Virus record (IMG/VR): IMGVR_UViG_3300042564_000781
Span: 56,668 to 120,667 of that record
From: a virus
Reading direction: 5' to 3' (one strand)
Length of the DNA: 64,000 nt
Under the pieces are notes generated by a model, which made no database searches, was not told where the DNA came from, and saw only the letters and a list, made by a program, of their open reading frames with translations. Shown here in pieces: positions 20,335-29,167 of this stretch (its first letter is position 1; each line of letters starts with the position of its first letter). A program made the translations under genes and the position numbers.

Positions 20335-21504
20335 TCAAGAAAAATATTTGTACCCTAAATTTTTATCCCAGTTAATCCAGTGTCTAATGTACCATCTTGC
20401 AACAGACCTTTCTTGAATAATTTTTCCATTAGAAATACATGATTTTATATCTTTAACAGTCTCAGCCCATCGTTGATCAGTTTGCAATTTATTAGTAGTA
20501 GTAGCAACCGTAGTTTTCCAAAATTCACTATCAAAAGTTGAGCCACCGTGATATGCAAAATTAATAAAATTTTCAATATCCTGTGCAGCTTCAGTTAGTC
20601 TATAGTTAACATCATCTATTGAACATTGCCCATAAATGTAATCAGTTAAGTTTCTCATAACTGTACTGTAAAAATAGCCGGATAGCGCCTCCATCGGTTC
20701 AAAGAACAATGCGGCATTACCATTTTTAATTATGCGTCCATTAAAAAAACTTTTTGCATAGTAGCTGTTAAATTTAAACTCTTTTAGATTTAAATCTGTA
20801 GTATTAAAGATTTTTTCAATATCCGCTACTGCATCTTCTCTTGAAGTAATTTTATCGTTATACAAGTAACCCCAACCTTGTCTAGTAGTTAACGGAATAC
20901 CAAACATCCAACCGTTGGCATGTGCTTGATGAATTGTAGTTCCCCATGTGCCTGGTTCATTTATGACGTTTACTAAGCAGTGATTAACAGGATCATTAAT
21001 GACATTGTAATCTGTTAGGTCTTTTGGAGTTCCTCTACAGTCGATTACAAAATCAAAATGGTGGCTGACATTGTCAACAGTAACAGTTGCTAGATTAACA
21101 GTACTAGTAAGATCAGTAACTGATCCTTCTATTGTTTTAAATCTATCGCCCCATATTTTTTTAAATCGACCAAAACAAAAATTTTTTAATTTACCATTGT
21201 TAAAATGCATAGCATATTGCGGTGGATGCATTAGGGAAGTAAAGTCTGTATCTCTCCAATTCTTCCAAGTAACTCCTAATTTTAGTGTAGCATCTAGCTT
21301 GTCTGCATCTTCTAGTAGTGTAAAGCCAGCGCCTTCGAACAGCACTGTAGGAAATCCTGGATCCATCGATTCACCTATTTCTAGAATTTTTACATTCGGA
21401 TCGTATATTGCAGTAACAGTGTCATCCTCATTACCTAGCCAACGAAGTGCATGACTCAATGAGGTTATACCAGCAGTACCTACACCTATAACAGCTATTT
21501 TCAT
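20335..21504 (-). CDS. Flavin-dependent tryptophan halogenase-like protein, 389 residues
   Basis: Family features of flavin-dependent halogenases: N-terminal FAD-binding GVGTAG (residues 7-12), EIGES (42-46), a lysine in TLKLGVTWKNW (about K75) where PrnA has its catalytic lysine, NGWMFGIPL at the WxWxIP position, and EPMEAL at the place of the EPLES motif. It is shorter than typical family members (about 500 residues) and the second tryptophan of WxWxIP is replaced, so activity may differ or be lost. It overlaps the upstream oxygenase gene by four bases and is co-transcribed with it from the divergent promoter region near 22.25 kb. In standard family chemistry FADH2, O2 and halide give HOCl or HOBr that modifies an aromatic substrate. 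The substrate here is unknown. Confidence 0.75.
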   Translation of the reverse strand: MKIAVIGVGTAGITSLSHALRWLGNEDDTVTAIYDPNVKILEIGESMDPGFPTVLFEGAGFTLLEDADKLDATLKLGVTWKNWRDTDFTSLMHPPQYAMHFNNGKLKNFCFGRFKKIWGDRFKTIEGSVTDLTSTVNLATVTVDNVSHHFDFVIDCRGTPKDLTDYNVINDPVNHCLVNVINEPGTWGTTIHQAHANGWMFGIPLTTRQGWGYLYNDKITSREDAVADIEKIFNTTDLNLKEFKFNSYYAKSFFNGRIIKNGNAALFFEPMEALSGYFYSTVMRNLTDYIYGQCSIDDVNYRLTEAAQDIENFINFAYHGGSTFDSEFWKTTVATTTNKLQTDQRWAETVKDIKSCISNGKIIQERSVARWYIRHWINWDKNLGYKYFS

Positions 21505-22229
21505 AATTCTTTTCCAGTTGGGTTATCAAAGATTACATAATTATGCCACTCGGGGTGATCATTATGCTCAAACAAATTAACAAATTCTGACAGAGAAATA
21601 TCGAAAGCAAGGGTAATTCGTTCGGAGTTAGTTGTACTATGATGCGGAGTAGTGTAGTGCGGAATATTATGTTGAAATAGTGTAATTTTTCCTATCCGAT
21701 TATAACTAACATATATTTCTGGATCGTTAATTTGATTTATTGGATTTATATAAACTGTACTAGTATCTTCACATTGCACTGTCACGTGCCCGCCTAAATA
21801 TGACCATTCATCGGTTGAGTGGATATGCGGACACATTTCTTCACTTTCTCGCATTACATTGGCCCAGCATTGTATCATAACATTTGATCTAGGCACATTA
21901 TATGCTTGAAGAAATTCTAAATATTTCTCATGTATTTGAACTTTTAATTTTTCTATCTCTGGTTCTGTCCATGAAAACACATTAAATGACTTCCAGCGCG
22001 AGGTTAAACTATCATTACCTAATCCGGTATACGCAGCAGTTGTTGGCGGAGTTGTGTTAATAATTATCTTTTCTTTTTCTAAGATTATATTTGCAATTTT
22101 TTTAAAATCTATACCCTCAATAAAGTTTTCAGCAAATATATAATGGTAAATTGGGGCAAACGGACTCTTAGGAGGTTTGCTTTTAAATTCTGAGAATTTC
22201 CAATTACTATCTCGTACAGTACCATTCAT
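21501..22229 (-). CDS. 2-oxoglutarate/Fe(II) oxygenase-like protein
   Basis: A 242-residue protein with a cupin-type arrangement: H135-I-H137 in CPHIHSTDEWSYLGGHVTV as the possible first metal ligands, a distal histidine in FQHNIPHYTTPH (about H191) and an arginine in SERITLAFD (R204) that could bind 2-oxoglutarate. The HxH rather than HxD pattern is shared with the TIGR02466-like oxygenases further along the island. The start ATG has AAGG upstream and a GATAAGTA late-like promoter ending about 24 bases before it. The downstream halogenase overlaps it by four bases, indicating translational coupling. Hydroxylation of a protein, sugar or small molecule is possible; the substrate cannot be read from the sequence. 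Confidence 0.65.
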   Translation of the reverse strand: MNGTVRDSNWKFSEFKSKPPKSPFAPIYHYIFAENFIEGIDFKKIANIILEKEKIIINTTPPTTAAYTGLGNDSLTSRWKSFNVFSWTEPEIEKLKVQIHEKYLEFLQAYNVPRSNVMIQCWANVMRESEEMCPHIHSTDEWSYLGGHVTVQCEDTSTVYINPINQINDPEIYVSYNRIGKITLFQHNIPHYTTPHHSTTNSERITLAFDISLSEFVNLFEHNDHPEWHNYVIFDNPTGKEL

Positions 22230-22249
22230 AATAACGTAGCCTTGTTGTA

Positions 22250-22301
22250 CAGTTACTTATCAGGAATTCTCACTCCTTGTTAACATCGTGATAAGTAACT
22301 G
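22250..22301. promoter_or_regulatory. Divergent late-like promoters within a 13-bp perfect inverted repeat
   Basis: CAGTTACTTATCA (22250-22262) and TGATAAGTAACTG (22289-22301) are exact inverted copies, separated by 26 bases, in the gap between divergent operons. Each arm contains GATAAGTA reading outward, a one-base variant of the GATAAATA late motif; the same variant precedes gp16 and the GNAT-like gene. Predicted starts near 22303 (plus) and 22248 (minus) give short leaders carrying AGAGG and AAGG ribosome binding sites. It could also be an operator. Confidence 0.6.
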
Positions 22302-22316
22302 CATAGAGGAATACAA

Positions 22317-23906
22317 ATGCCTAAAAAAATCGAAAATATTGTAGTAGTTGGCGGCGGCAGCGCAGGTTGGATGACTGCTGCCACCTTAATTAACTTTTTT
22401 CCAAATAAGAAAATAACAGTAATAGAAAGTCCAGATGTTCCAATTGTAGGTGTTGGTGAAAGCACACTAGGCGGTATTAGGCATTGGATGCATGCCTTAG
22501 GAATAGACGAACAAGATTTTATGAAGTATACTAACGCTTCTTATAAAATGAGCATTAAATTTACCGATTTTTATAATAAGGATGCAGGGTCATTTCACTA
22601 CCCGTTTGGTACTCCTGTGGGAGATGACGTAGGAGGCGGTGTAAAAGATTGGCAGGCTAAAAAGGTATTTTATCCTGAAACCCCAGTTGAAGATTATTGC
22701 AGAACGTATTTTTCAACAATGCCAATCATAGAAAATAATAAATTTACTAATGATCCCACCGGCTTTGATAATTATAGACCTGACACAGATGTAGCATATC
22801 ATTTTGAATCAGTTCTATTTGGTAAATGGTTATGTGATCATTATTGTATTCCCCGCGGCGTAATCCGTATTCAAGATACTGTTTCCAACATTAAAACTTC
22901 AGACTCTGGCATAGAAAAATTAATTATGGAGAATGGTGACGAAATAGTTGCTGATTTGTTTGTTGACTGCACTGGATGGAAAAGTATGCTATTAGGCGAA
23001 GCACTAGCGGAACCTTTTATTTCTTATGCAGATATGTTACCTAACAATCGTGCATGGGCTGTGCAAGTTCCCTACGTAGAAATTGAAAAAGAATTAGAAC
23101 CCTACACAAATTGTACGGCTATCAATAACGGATGGTGTTGGAATATTCCGTTATGGAGTAGACTTGGTACCGGGTATGTTTACAGTGATAAATTTGTTAG
23201 CCCTGAAGATGCTAAGGAAGAATTTAAACAGTATCTAATGAGCGACAAAATGACTGTGCCACGAACTAAAGAGCAGGTAGAAGCGTTAACTTATAAAGAT
23301 ATTACTATGCGTATTGGAATCCACGAACGCACTTGGGTTAAAAATGTAGTTGCAATTGGATTAAGTGCAGGGTTTATTGAACCTCTTGAAAGTAACGGAT
23401 TATTTACTGTACATGAATTCCTATTTAAAGTAGTTGCAACATTGGATCGAGAAGGATACGTAACACAATGGGATCGAGATGTATATAATTCTGCAACCTT
23501 GGAATTATATAACAATTTTGCAGAATTTGTAGCAATGCATTATGCATTAAGTATTAGAGATGATACAGAATATTGGAGAACAATTTCCAATAAAACATTT
23601 AGTCCAAAGATGACAAAACTAATACCAACTCTTGGAAAAGGGTTCCATGATCTAGCAAATAGAAAAATGTTTTATTTCAATCATGGAGATTTTGGCGGAA
23701 TACATTGTGTAGCAACTGGTATGCATTTTTTTGTTATGAGTAAACTTAATACTATTTTTGCATCACATGTTTTTAGAACTGATGTTAAATCACAAGTAGA
23801 TACCTTTGTTTCTAGACGACGCAATCTTCAGACAAAATGGCAAGATGTTGCAAAAAATCTGCCTTCGTTATTTCAATATTTAAAAACAAACATACATAAT
23901 GAGTGA
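22317..23906 (+). CDS. Flavin-dependent tryptophan halogenase-like protein, 529 residues
   Basis: The most canonical of the three halogenase-like proteins. It has GGGSAGW (residues 12-18) for FAD, GVGEST (45-50), lysine 77 in SYKMSIKF matching the PrnA catalytic lysine position, an intact WxWxIP motif (WCWNIP, residues 273-278) and GFIEPLESNG (from ~352) with the glutamate next to the active site. Length fits the family (about 500-540). The start follows AGAGG and the GATAAGTA promoter, and the 3' end overlaps the next oxygenase gene by eight bases. Related halogenases occur in cyanophages (VirX1 is a characterised example). Expected reaction: halogenation of an indole, phenol or other aromatic substrate using reduced flavin from the host. 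The substrate is unknown. Confidence 0.85.
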   Translation: MPKKIENIVVVGGGSAGWMTAATLINFFPNKKITVIESPDVPIVGVGESTLGGIRHWMHALGIDEQDFMKYTNASYKMSIKFTDFYNKDAGSFHYPFGTPVGDDVGGGVKDWQAKKVFYPETPVEDYCRTYFSTMPIIENNKFTNDPTGFDNYRPDTDVAYHFESVLFGKWLCDHYCIPRGVIRIQDTVSNIKTSDSGIEKLIMENGDEIVADLFVDCTGWKSMLLGEALAEPFISYADMLPNNRAWAVQVPYVEIEKELEPYTNCTAINNGWCWNIPLWSRLGTGYVYSDKFVSPEDAKEEFKQYLMSDKMTVPRTKEQVEALTYKDITMRIGIHERTWVKNVVAIGLSAGFIEPLESNGLFTVHEFLFKVVATLDREGYVTQWDRDVYNSATLELYNNFAEFVAMHYALSIRDDTEYWRTISNKTFSPKMTKLIPTLGKGFHDLANRKMFYFNHGDFGGIHCVATGMHFFVMSKLNTIFASHVFRTDVKSQVDTFVSRRRNLQTKWQDVAKNLPSLFQYLKTNIHNE

Positions 23907-24507
23907 AATAATTCCGTTATTTTCAGTTCCTGTATATACAACAACTCTTGATATTCCGGAGCAGAAATTTCAGCACGTTCTTAATTATTGTAAAGAATTA
24001 AAATTTTATCAAAACGCCGGCCACAATTTTGCAAGCCACAATCGAGACATTTTGTCTGAACCAATGTTTGCAGAAATTAGGGAGTTGATACAAACCGAAA
24101 TTAATCATTATACTAAAAATATAATGATGTGGGATTCTAACGAATTTTATATTACACAGTCGTGGGTTAATGTTAACCCAAAAGATACCGAACATCATAT
24201 ACATTACCACTATAATAGCATTATTAGTGGCACATTTTATTTACAAACTAGCGATAATGACAATATTGTTTTTCATAGAAGATCTGAAGTGGCCCTATTA
24301 AATATGGAGAGAAGTTCTTTCAACATATGGAATAGTGACTTTTGGAAAGTGCAGGTAAAAAATAACTCAATTGTGTTATTTCCGTCGCCGCTCTATCATA
24401 GTGTTGATAAGAATGAAACTGAATACGAACGAGTAAGTATTGCGTTTAATGTATTTGCTCGCGGTGAATTTGGAACTGAAAAAGGTTTGACCTATTTAAA
24501 ACTATAA
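23899..24507 (+). CDS. TIGR02466-like putative 2OG-Fe(II) oxygenase
   Basis: A 202-residue protein with the layout of the TIGR02466 family. It begins with FSVPVY, then SWVNVNPKDTEHHIHYHYNSIISGTFYL gives H102-x-H104 as metal ligands and the SG.FYL strand, then VLFPSPLYHSV with H167 and ERVSIAFNVF with R178. The start codon lies inside the upstream halogenase 3' end (eight-base overlap), so the two are probably made together. It is a paralogue of the 202-residue protein at 25457. A hydroxylase role is known for the fold, but the target is unknown. A plausible inference is that it acts on the same substrate as the halogenase. Confidence 0.75.
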   Translation: MSEIIPLFSVPVYTTTLDIPEQKFQHVLNYCKELKFYQNAGHNFASHNRDILSEPMFAEIRELIQTEINHYTKNIMMWDSNEFYITQSWVNVNPKDTEHHIHYHYNSIISGTFYLQTSDNDNIVFHRRSEVALLNMERSSFNIWNSDFWKVQVKNNSIVLFPSPLYHSVDKNETEYERVSIAFNVFARGEFGTEKGLTYLKL

Positions 24508-24511
24508 TTAT

Positions 24512-25453
24512 ATGAAACGATCAACAGTATTTTTAATTAATGGAGGTGCAGGAAGGGTATTATGTTCAATTCCTGCATTAGAGTTATACGAACAAGAAAA
24601 TCCTAACGATGATTTTGTTATAATTGTCGAACACGGGATAAATTTTTTTAAAGGACATCCAACACTATACAAGCGATGTTTTGAGTTTCATCATAAAAAT
24701 TTATTTCATGATAAAATTAAAGATCGAGTCTATAAATTCCCAGAACCTTATCAAGTATGGGAATACTATAATAATTTAGCCACAATTTCGCAAGCATTTG
24801 ATATTGCTATAAACAACAAGGGAGTAAGGAAGTTGTTACCACCTACTATTGTATTATCTAATAGTGAACTAACTGGGTCTATAGAAACAATTAATCTTAT
24901 TAAAAAAGACAAAGGAAATAAAAAAACAATAGTATTTCAGCCATTTGGTAGAGGCACAAATCTGCACAATACTGGCATAGGTGTAGATACTTTTGGAAAA
25001 TCATTTTTCATAGGAGATGTAGCAACAATTATTAGATCGTTGCAACAACAGTATATAGTTGTGTTGATGTGTGAGCACGACATTAACTTTAAAGAAGCAG
25101 GTTACGAAAATGTAGATACAGCCCAGATTACAGGGTTATCATTGCGTCAGTGGTTTGCCATTATTAATGCATCGGATTATTTTTTAGGATGCGATAGTGT
25201 GGGACAACATGCGGCATTTGGTCTAAATAAAAAAGCAACAGTTATACTAGGCAGCACATTTAAAGAAAATGTATCATATCCTGATTACGGCGGGTTTGAT
25301 ATTTTAGATTTTGGAGAAGGTAAAAAAACTTACTCTCCTATAAGATTGTGCAATGATGAAGTTGCAGATTTAACTAACGAATCGATTATGAAATTAACTA
25401 CTGATCAACTTAACCAAGTTGTACAATCTGTTAAAACAAATATAGAGGAATAA
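24512..25453 (+). CDS. GT9-like (heptosyltransferase-fold) glycosyltransferase
   Basis: A 313-residue protein with a GT-B-like two-domain pattern. The N-terminus (VFLINGGAGRVLCSIPALELYE) resembles the glycosyltransferase-9 start. The C-terminal half has IVFQPFGRG, then an ASDYFLGCDSVGQHAAFGL segment and ATVILGSTFKENVSYPDYGGF, which match the nucleotide-sugar-binding region of GT9 enzymes (D..xGH.AA......v.l.G.T). It begins five bases after the preceding oxygenase gene, with no strong ribosome site. Within an island of modifying enzymes it may glycosylate a phage protein or a cell-surface glycan. Donor and acceptor are unknown and the family call rests on motif memory. Confidence 0.6.
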   Translation: MKRSTVFLINGGAGRVLCSIPALELYEQENPNDDFVIIVEHGINFFKGHPTLYKRCFEFHHKNLFHDKIKDRVYKFPEPYQVWEYYNNLATISQAFDIAINNKGVRKLLPPTIVLSNSELTGSIETINLIKKDKGNKKTIVFQPFGRGTNLHNTGIGVDTFGKSFFIGDVATIIRSLQQQYIVVLMCEHDINFKEAGYENVDTAQITGLSLRQWFAIINASDYFLGCDSVGQHAAFGLNKKATVILGSTFKENVSYPDYGGFDILDFGEGKKTYSPIRLCNDEVADLTNESIMKLTTDQLNQVVQSVKTNIEE

Positions 25454-25456
25454 CAT

Positions 25457-26065
25457 ATGGACTATGAAATATTTCCACTCTTTCCGTCAGTAATATATAA
25501 AAAAAATCTTGCATTTGAACTTACACAGCCAGAATTAAATGCTATTTACTCAACCGATATGCATTTACAGGCATTGGGTAATAATACATCATTTGATAGT
25601 AGATTATTAGATAATCCAGTATTTTCTAGGTTGAAGAAAGTTTGTTTAGATCATGCTCAAATATATTACACCGAAGTTATGAAATACGATTATAAATTGC
25701 ATATGACAAACTCTTGGTTAAATGTAACGCAAGAAAATCAATCTCACAATGCACATAATCATAATAACAGCATAGTGTCCGGAGTATTGTACATAAAAAC
25801 TAAAGATAGTACTCCGTCAATTACATTTTGTAGATTAACTCCGCCATTACTACTAAATGTAAACGCAAGCGAATACAATTTTTTTAATTCATTAGAATGG
25901 GAATTACCTGTTGAAGATAATTGTATTGTTATTTTTCCATCACAATGTTTTCACTATGTGAAAAAAAATGTAACTTTGAATGAACGAATTTCTATTGCAT
26001 TTAATACATTTGTTAAAGGCAATATTAGAGCTGAATGGTCTGGCGCAGATTTAGAGTTAGGATAA
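25457..26065 (+). CDS. TIGR02466-like putative 2OG-Fe(II) oxygenase (paralogue)
   Basis: Same length (202 residues) and layout as the protein at 23899: FPLFPSVIY at the N-terminus, SWLNV, then H100-x-H102 in NAHNHNNSIVSGVLYI, H166 in IFPSQCFHYV and R177 in ERISIAFNTFVKG. The two copies flank the glycosyltransferase gene and have diverged strongly, pointing to an old duplication rather than a recent one. A GAGGAAT ribosome site precedes ATG 25457. It is three bases from the glycosyltransferase and three from the carbamoyltransferase, so all are one transcript. Substrate unknown. Confidence 0.75.
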   Translation: MDYEIFPLFPSVIYKKNLAFELTQPELNAIYSTDMHLQALGNNTSFDSRLLDNPVFSRLKKVCLDHAQIYYTEVMKYDYKLHMTNSWLNVTQENQSHNAHNHNNSIVSGVLYIKTKDSTPSITFCRLTPPLLLNVNASEYNFFNSLEWELPVEDNCIVIFPSQCFHYVKKNVTLNERISIAFNTFVKGNIRAEWSGADLELG

Positions 26066-26068
26066 AAT

Positions 26069-27892
26069 ATGAATAAACAACCAGTATGGATTGCAGGATT
26101 TGCCAGAGGACATAACGCCGGGGTGTGTTTGTTAAAAGATGGTGAAATTGTATTTTCTGTAGAAGAAGAAAGGCTTACTAGATGCAAATACGACGGAGGT
26201 CCGTTTGCTAGTATACTTAAAATTTTAGAGTACACTGATAAACTTGATTATATGGTGTTTTCTCACACTACTCCCTTAGACACCGCAGGTAATATAGAAT
26301 TTACTGGGGATAATATATATGTTGGGTTTGCTAGAAAACTAGGATTAATTAGCAGGGCACATAATTTTGGTAAACATCCTCAAGTTATTGACATGTGTAA
26401 TATACATCATAAATTACATGCTGCATGTGCATTTTATCGATCTGGATGGGAGTCTGCCACTGCATTAGTAGTAGACGGCGCTGGAACATTTTTCCCTACA
26501 GTTATTGATAATATAGATATTACCACTTGGGAAACAGAATCAATTTTTAGTTGTAAGTATCCTGCAGAAATTAAAACGCACTACAAACACCATGCTACTA
26601 AATTTAACATTATTCCAAAATTAGAACCTGCAATGGACAGTGAGTGGATTAGCGAGCCCGGAAATACATACGAGGCATTGTTTTCAGACAGGGCAGGTAT
26701 TGTAAAAGTGTACGAGGCTGCATCGCTGTATTGCGGATTTCAAGAAATTGAAGCTGGAAAAACTATGGGGTTATTTCCATACGGACAGCCATCTACTGAA
26801 ATTCCTGCACTATTTATTGATGAAGGCCCTAGGTCATTATCTAATAGAAATTTAGTTATACCAACTTATCCGGCCGGAGCAAAAATTAATAAACTTGCAG
26901 CCCCTTATTTAGACAACATAGCTGTTGCAGACGAAGATGTTAGTTTACTTCAAAATAGACGAGATGTGGCATATGCTACACAAATTCAAACTCAAGCTGA
27001 AGTTGTTAAGCTAATTAAGAAAGCAGTTAGTATGACAGGTAATAAGCGTGTAGTAATCAGTGGCGGCTACGGCTTAAACTGTGTTGCTAACTATCACTAT
27101 CTTGATGCACTAAAAGATGATGGTATCGAAATTTATGTAGAGCCAATTAGCAATGATGCTGGCACTGCAATGGGTGCTGCTATGTTTTTATGGCGCCATG
27201 TAAGCCAAGATACGACTATTAGAAAATTTGAAACTTTATACTTAGGACCTAAACATAATTATACTGTTGATTATGTTATAGACACAGCACATGCTAGTGA
27301 TGTAGAAATTATTGATGCGTATTATAGTGATGTAGTTAATCTATTAATTAACAAAAATATTGTAACAATTTATCAAGGGCAATCTGAAAACGGCCCACGT
27401 GCGCTAGGTAATCGAAGTGTGCTATTTGATCCGCGATTTGTTGACGGTAAAGACTATGTTAATGAAGTTAAACATAGAGAATACTTCCGTCCTTTTGCTG
27501 GCAGTATTTTACATGAATACGCACACGAGTGGTTTGATCTAAGAGGTATGGATAGCAGCCCACATATGATGTATGCAGTAAATTGTCGACCTGGCATTGC
27601 AGAAAAGATACCTAGTATTATTCATGTTGACGGTAGTTGCCGCATACAAACTGTTACAGAACAACAAAATTTTCATTACTATAATTTAATTAAAGAATTC
27701 TATAATCAAACTGGATGTCCTATTATATTTAATACTAGTTTTAACTTAGGAGGAGAGCCATTAGTTGAAACACTAGAAGATGCTATTTGGACATTACAAA
27801 ATTCTGATATTGAATATTTGTTTCTGCCAGAATTTAATAAATTAATTACAGTAAAAATAAATCACAGGAAAGAGAATAACTATGTCAGATAA
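26069..27892 (+). CDS. NodU/CmcH-type O-carbamoyltransferase, full length
   Basis: A 607-residue protein with both domains of the family. The N-terminal Kae1-like half has WIAGFARGHNAGVCLLKDGEIVFSVEEERLTR, the metal-binding IHHKLHAACAFY histidines and ALVVDGAGTFFP. The middle has VVISGGYGLNCVANY and ISNDAGTAMGAA. The C-terminal YrdC-like half has GQSENGPRALGNRSVLFDPR and YFRPFAGSIL, then a PIIFNTSFNLGGEP ending typical of NodU and CmcH. Such enzymes transfer carbamoyl from carbamoyl phosphate through carbamoyl-AMP to a hydroxyl group on a sugar or antibiotic. Here the acceptor could be a hydroxyl made by the neighbouring oxygenases or a sugar added by the GT9-like protein; that is inference. 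Ribosome site AGGA before ATG 26069. Confidence 0.85.
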   Translation: MNKQPVWIAGFARGHNAGVCLLKDGEIVFSVEEERLTRCKYDGGPFASILKILEYTDKLDYMVFSHTTPLDTAGNIEFTGDNIYVGFARKLGLISRAHNFGKHPQVIDMCNIHHKLHAACAFYRSGWESATALVVDGAGTFFPTVIDNIDITTWETESIFSCKYPAEIKTHYKHHATKFNIIPKLEPAMDSEWISEPGNTYEALFSDRAGIVKVYEAASLYCGFQEIEAGKTMGLFPYGQPSTEIPALFIDEGPRSLSNRNLVIPTYPAGAKINKLAAPYLDNIAVADEDVSLLQNRRDVAYATQIQTQAEVVKLIKKAVSMTGNKRVVISGGYGLNCVANYHYLDALKDDGIEIYVEPISNDAGTAMGAAMFLWRHVSQDTTIRKFETLYLGPKHNYTVDYVIDTAHASDVEIIDAYYSDVVNLLINKNIVTIYQGQSENGPRALGNRSVLFDPRFVDGKDYVNEVKHREYFRPFAGSILHEYAHEWFDLRGMDSSPHMMYAVNCRPGIAEKIPSIIHVDGSCRIQTVTEQQNFHYYNLIKEFYNQTGCPIIFNTSFNLGGEPLVETLEDAIWTLQNSDIEYLFLPEFNKLITVKINHRKENNYVR

Positions 27893-28544
27893 TATGTCTA
27901 AGGTAAGATATAACGAACTTCCAAATATTGGTGTGTTGTCGGATCAAGTTCCGACTGATATGCTAGCCATGTTAAATTTAGAAATACAAGAACTAATCAC
28001 AAGTGATTTTAAATCACAGCAACAATTCAACCATAAGTTGCTCGGCCATATGAAACATGAATACGATCTATCTAATTGTATTTCTAGAATTGAACCTTAT
28101 ATTTTAAATTTAGTTAATATGTATGATCAACAATGGAATTTGCTTGAACATTACGACGACTCTGGCAGTAGCATAGTTAAGTATCTAAAATTAACAGATT
28201 TATGGGTAAACATTCAAAAAAAACACGAATTTAATCCTCCCCATGAGCATACGGGCATTGCAAGTTTTGTTATATGGATCAATATTCCATATGACTTAGC
28301 AGCTGAAGAAGCATATTTTCCTATAGTTAGCGGCGGCCCCAACGCTAATAGAACATCTAAATTTACATTTCATTATTCAAATTTAATGGGGCAACACCGA
28401 CATTTTATGATTGAAGTAGATAAGAATCACGAAGGGACAATTATATTATTCCCGTCAAAATTAAATCACAGTGTAAATCCTTTTTACACAAGTGACGGTT
28501 ACAGGATATCCGTGGCCGGAAATGTTAGGTCGGTGCTACCATGA
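27882..28544 (+). CDS. Putative 2OG-Fe(II) oxygenase
   Basis: A 220-residue protein overlapping the carbamoyltransferase end by 11 bases. The catalytic pattern is HxH: H121-E-H123 in NPPHEHTGIASFVIWI, a distal H196 in TIILFPSKLNHSVNPF and R208 in GYRISVAGNV. It resembles the TIGR02466 group but has an extra segment between the strands (residues ~135-180). An AGGAAAGAG ribosome site precedes ATG 27882; a second ATG at 27894 could serve as an alternative start. Expressed with the island. Substrate unknown. Confidence 0.7.
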   Translation: MSDNMSKVRYNELPNIGVLSDQVPTDMLAMLNLEIQELITSDFKSQQQFNHKLLGHMKHEYDLSNCISRIEPYILNLVNMYDQQWNLLEHYDDSGSSIVKYLKLTDLWVNIQKKHEFNPPHEHTGIASFVIWINIPYDLAAEEAYFPIVSGGPNANRTSKFTFHYSNLMGQHRHFMIEVDKNHEGTIILFPSKLNHSVNPFYTSDGYRISVAGNVRSVLP

Positions 28545-29167
28545 AAATAATAGACAACGCACTTTCCCTGTCAGTTCTTAATTTATTAGAAAATAAAATT
28601 TTAGAATATGACTTTCCTTGGCACTATAGTCCAATTACGTATCCTTTTGGAAAACTTACTAGTACCAATCCTCACCCTTTTAATTTTACAAATTATCCAA
28701 TTATTGACGGACAAACTCAGAATGACATCGGAGTATTACTACAACCTATACTGTTTGACTGTATAGATAAAATAGGGCAACCTGCAGATCAAATATTTAG
28801 AGTGCGAGTAGTACTACAGCCGCGTACTTGCGGCCAATATACTAACGATCCGCATATTGATCTACCATTTCCTCATCGAGTGGGAATATTATATCTAACT
28901 GATTCAAATTCTCCTACAGTAATATATAACGAAAAATACGATTTTAATTTAGACAAATCAAAATATGAAGATTTTGCTTCAGCAAGTTTTGAATATTTTA
29001 AAGAAAATTATCTAGGAAAGGAAACGGTATTACAAACTGTAACTCCTCAACGAAATAGATTGTTAGGGTTTGATGGCGGACACTATCATGCGAGCGCGAC
29101 TCCCAACGATGTAGATCGTCGCGTAATAATAAATATTGCCTACGGAATGGCAAAGGATGCCCAATAA
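28541..29167 (+). CDS. Prolyl-hydroxylase-like 2OG-Fe(II) oxygenase
   Basis: A 208-residue protein with the classical facial triad: H105-I-D107 in NDPHIDLPFPHRVGILYLTD, a distal histidine in GGHYHASATP (H183) and the 2OG-binding arginine at R193 or R194 in DRRVIINIAYG. This HxD type differs from the HxH oxygenases before it. It starts four bases inside the previous gene and ends one base before the third halogenase gene. Proteins with this fold hydroxylate proline, other side chains or small molecules; here the target is unknown. Confidence 0.75.
   Translation: MKIIDNALSLSVLNLLENKILEYDFPWHYSPITYPFGKLTSTNPHPFNFTNYPIIDGQTQNDIGVLLQPILFDCIDKIGQPADQIFRVRVVLQPRTCGQYTNDPHIDLPFPHRVGILYLTDSNSPTVIYNEKYDFNLDKSKYEDFASASFEYFKENYLGKETVLQTVTPQRNRLLGFDGGHYHASATPNDVDRRVIINIAYGMAKDAQ

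Noticed and set aside
24487-24514. TATAAT three bases before the glycosyltransferase start
   Set aside because: The nearest TTGACC lies only 10 bases upstream of it, so it does not fit a sigma70 promoter; the gene is inside a tight operon.
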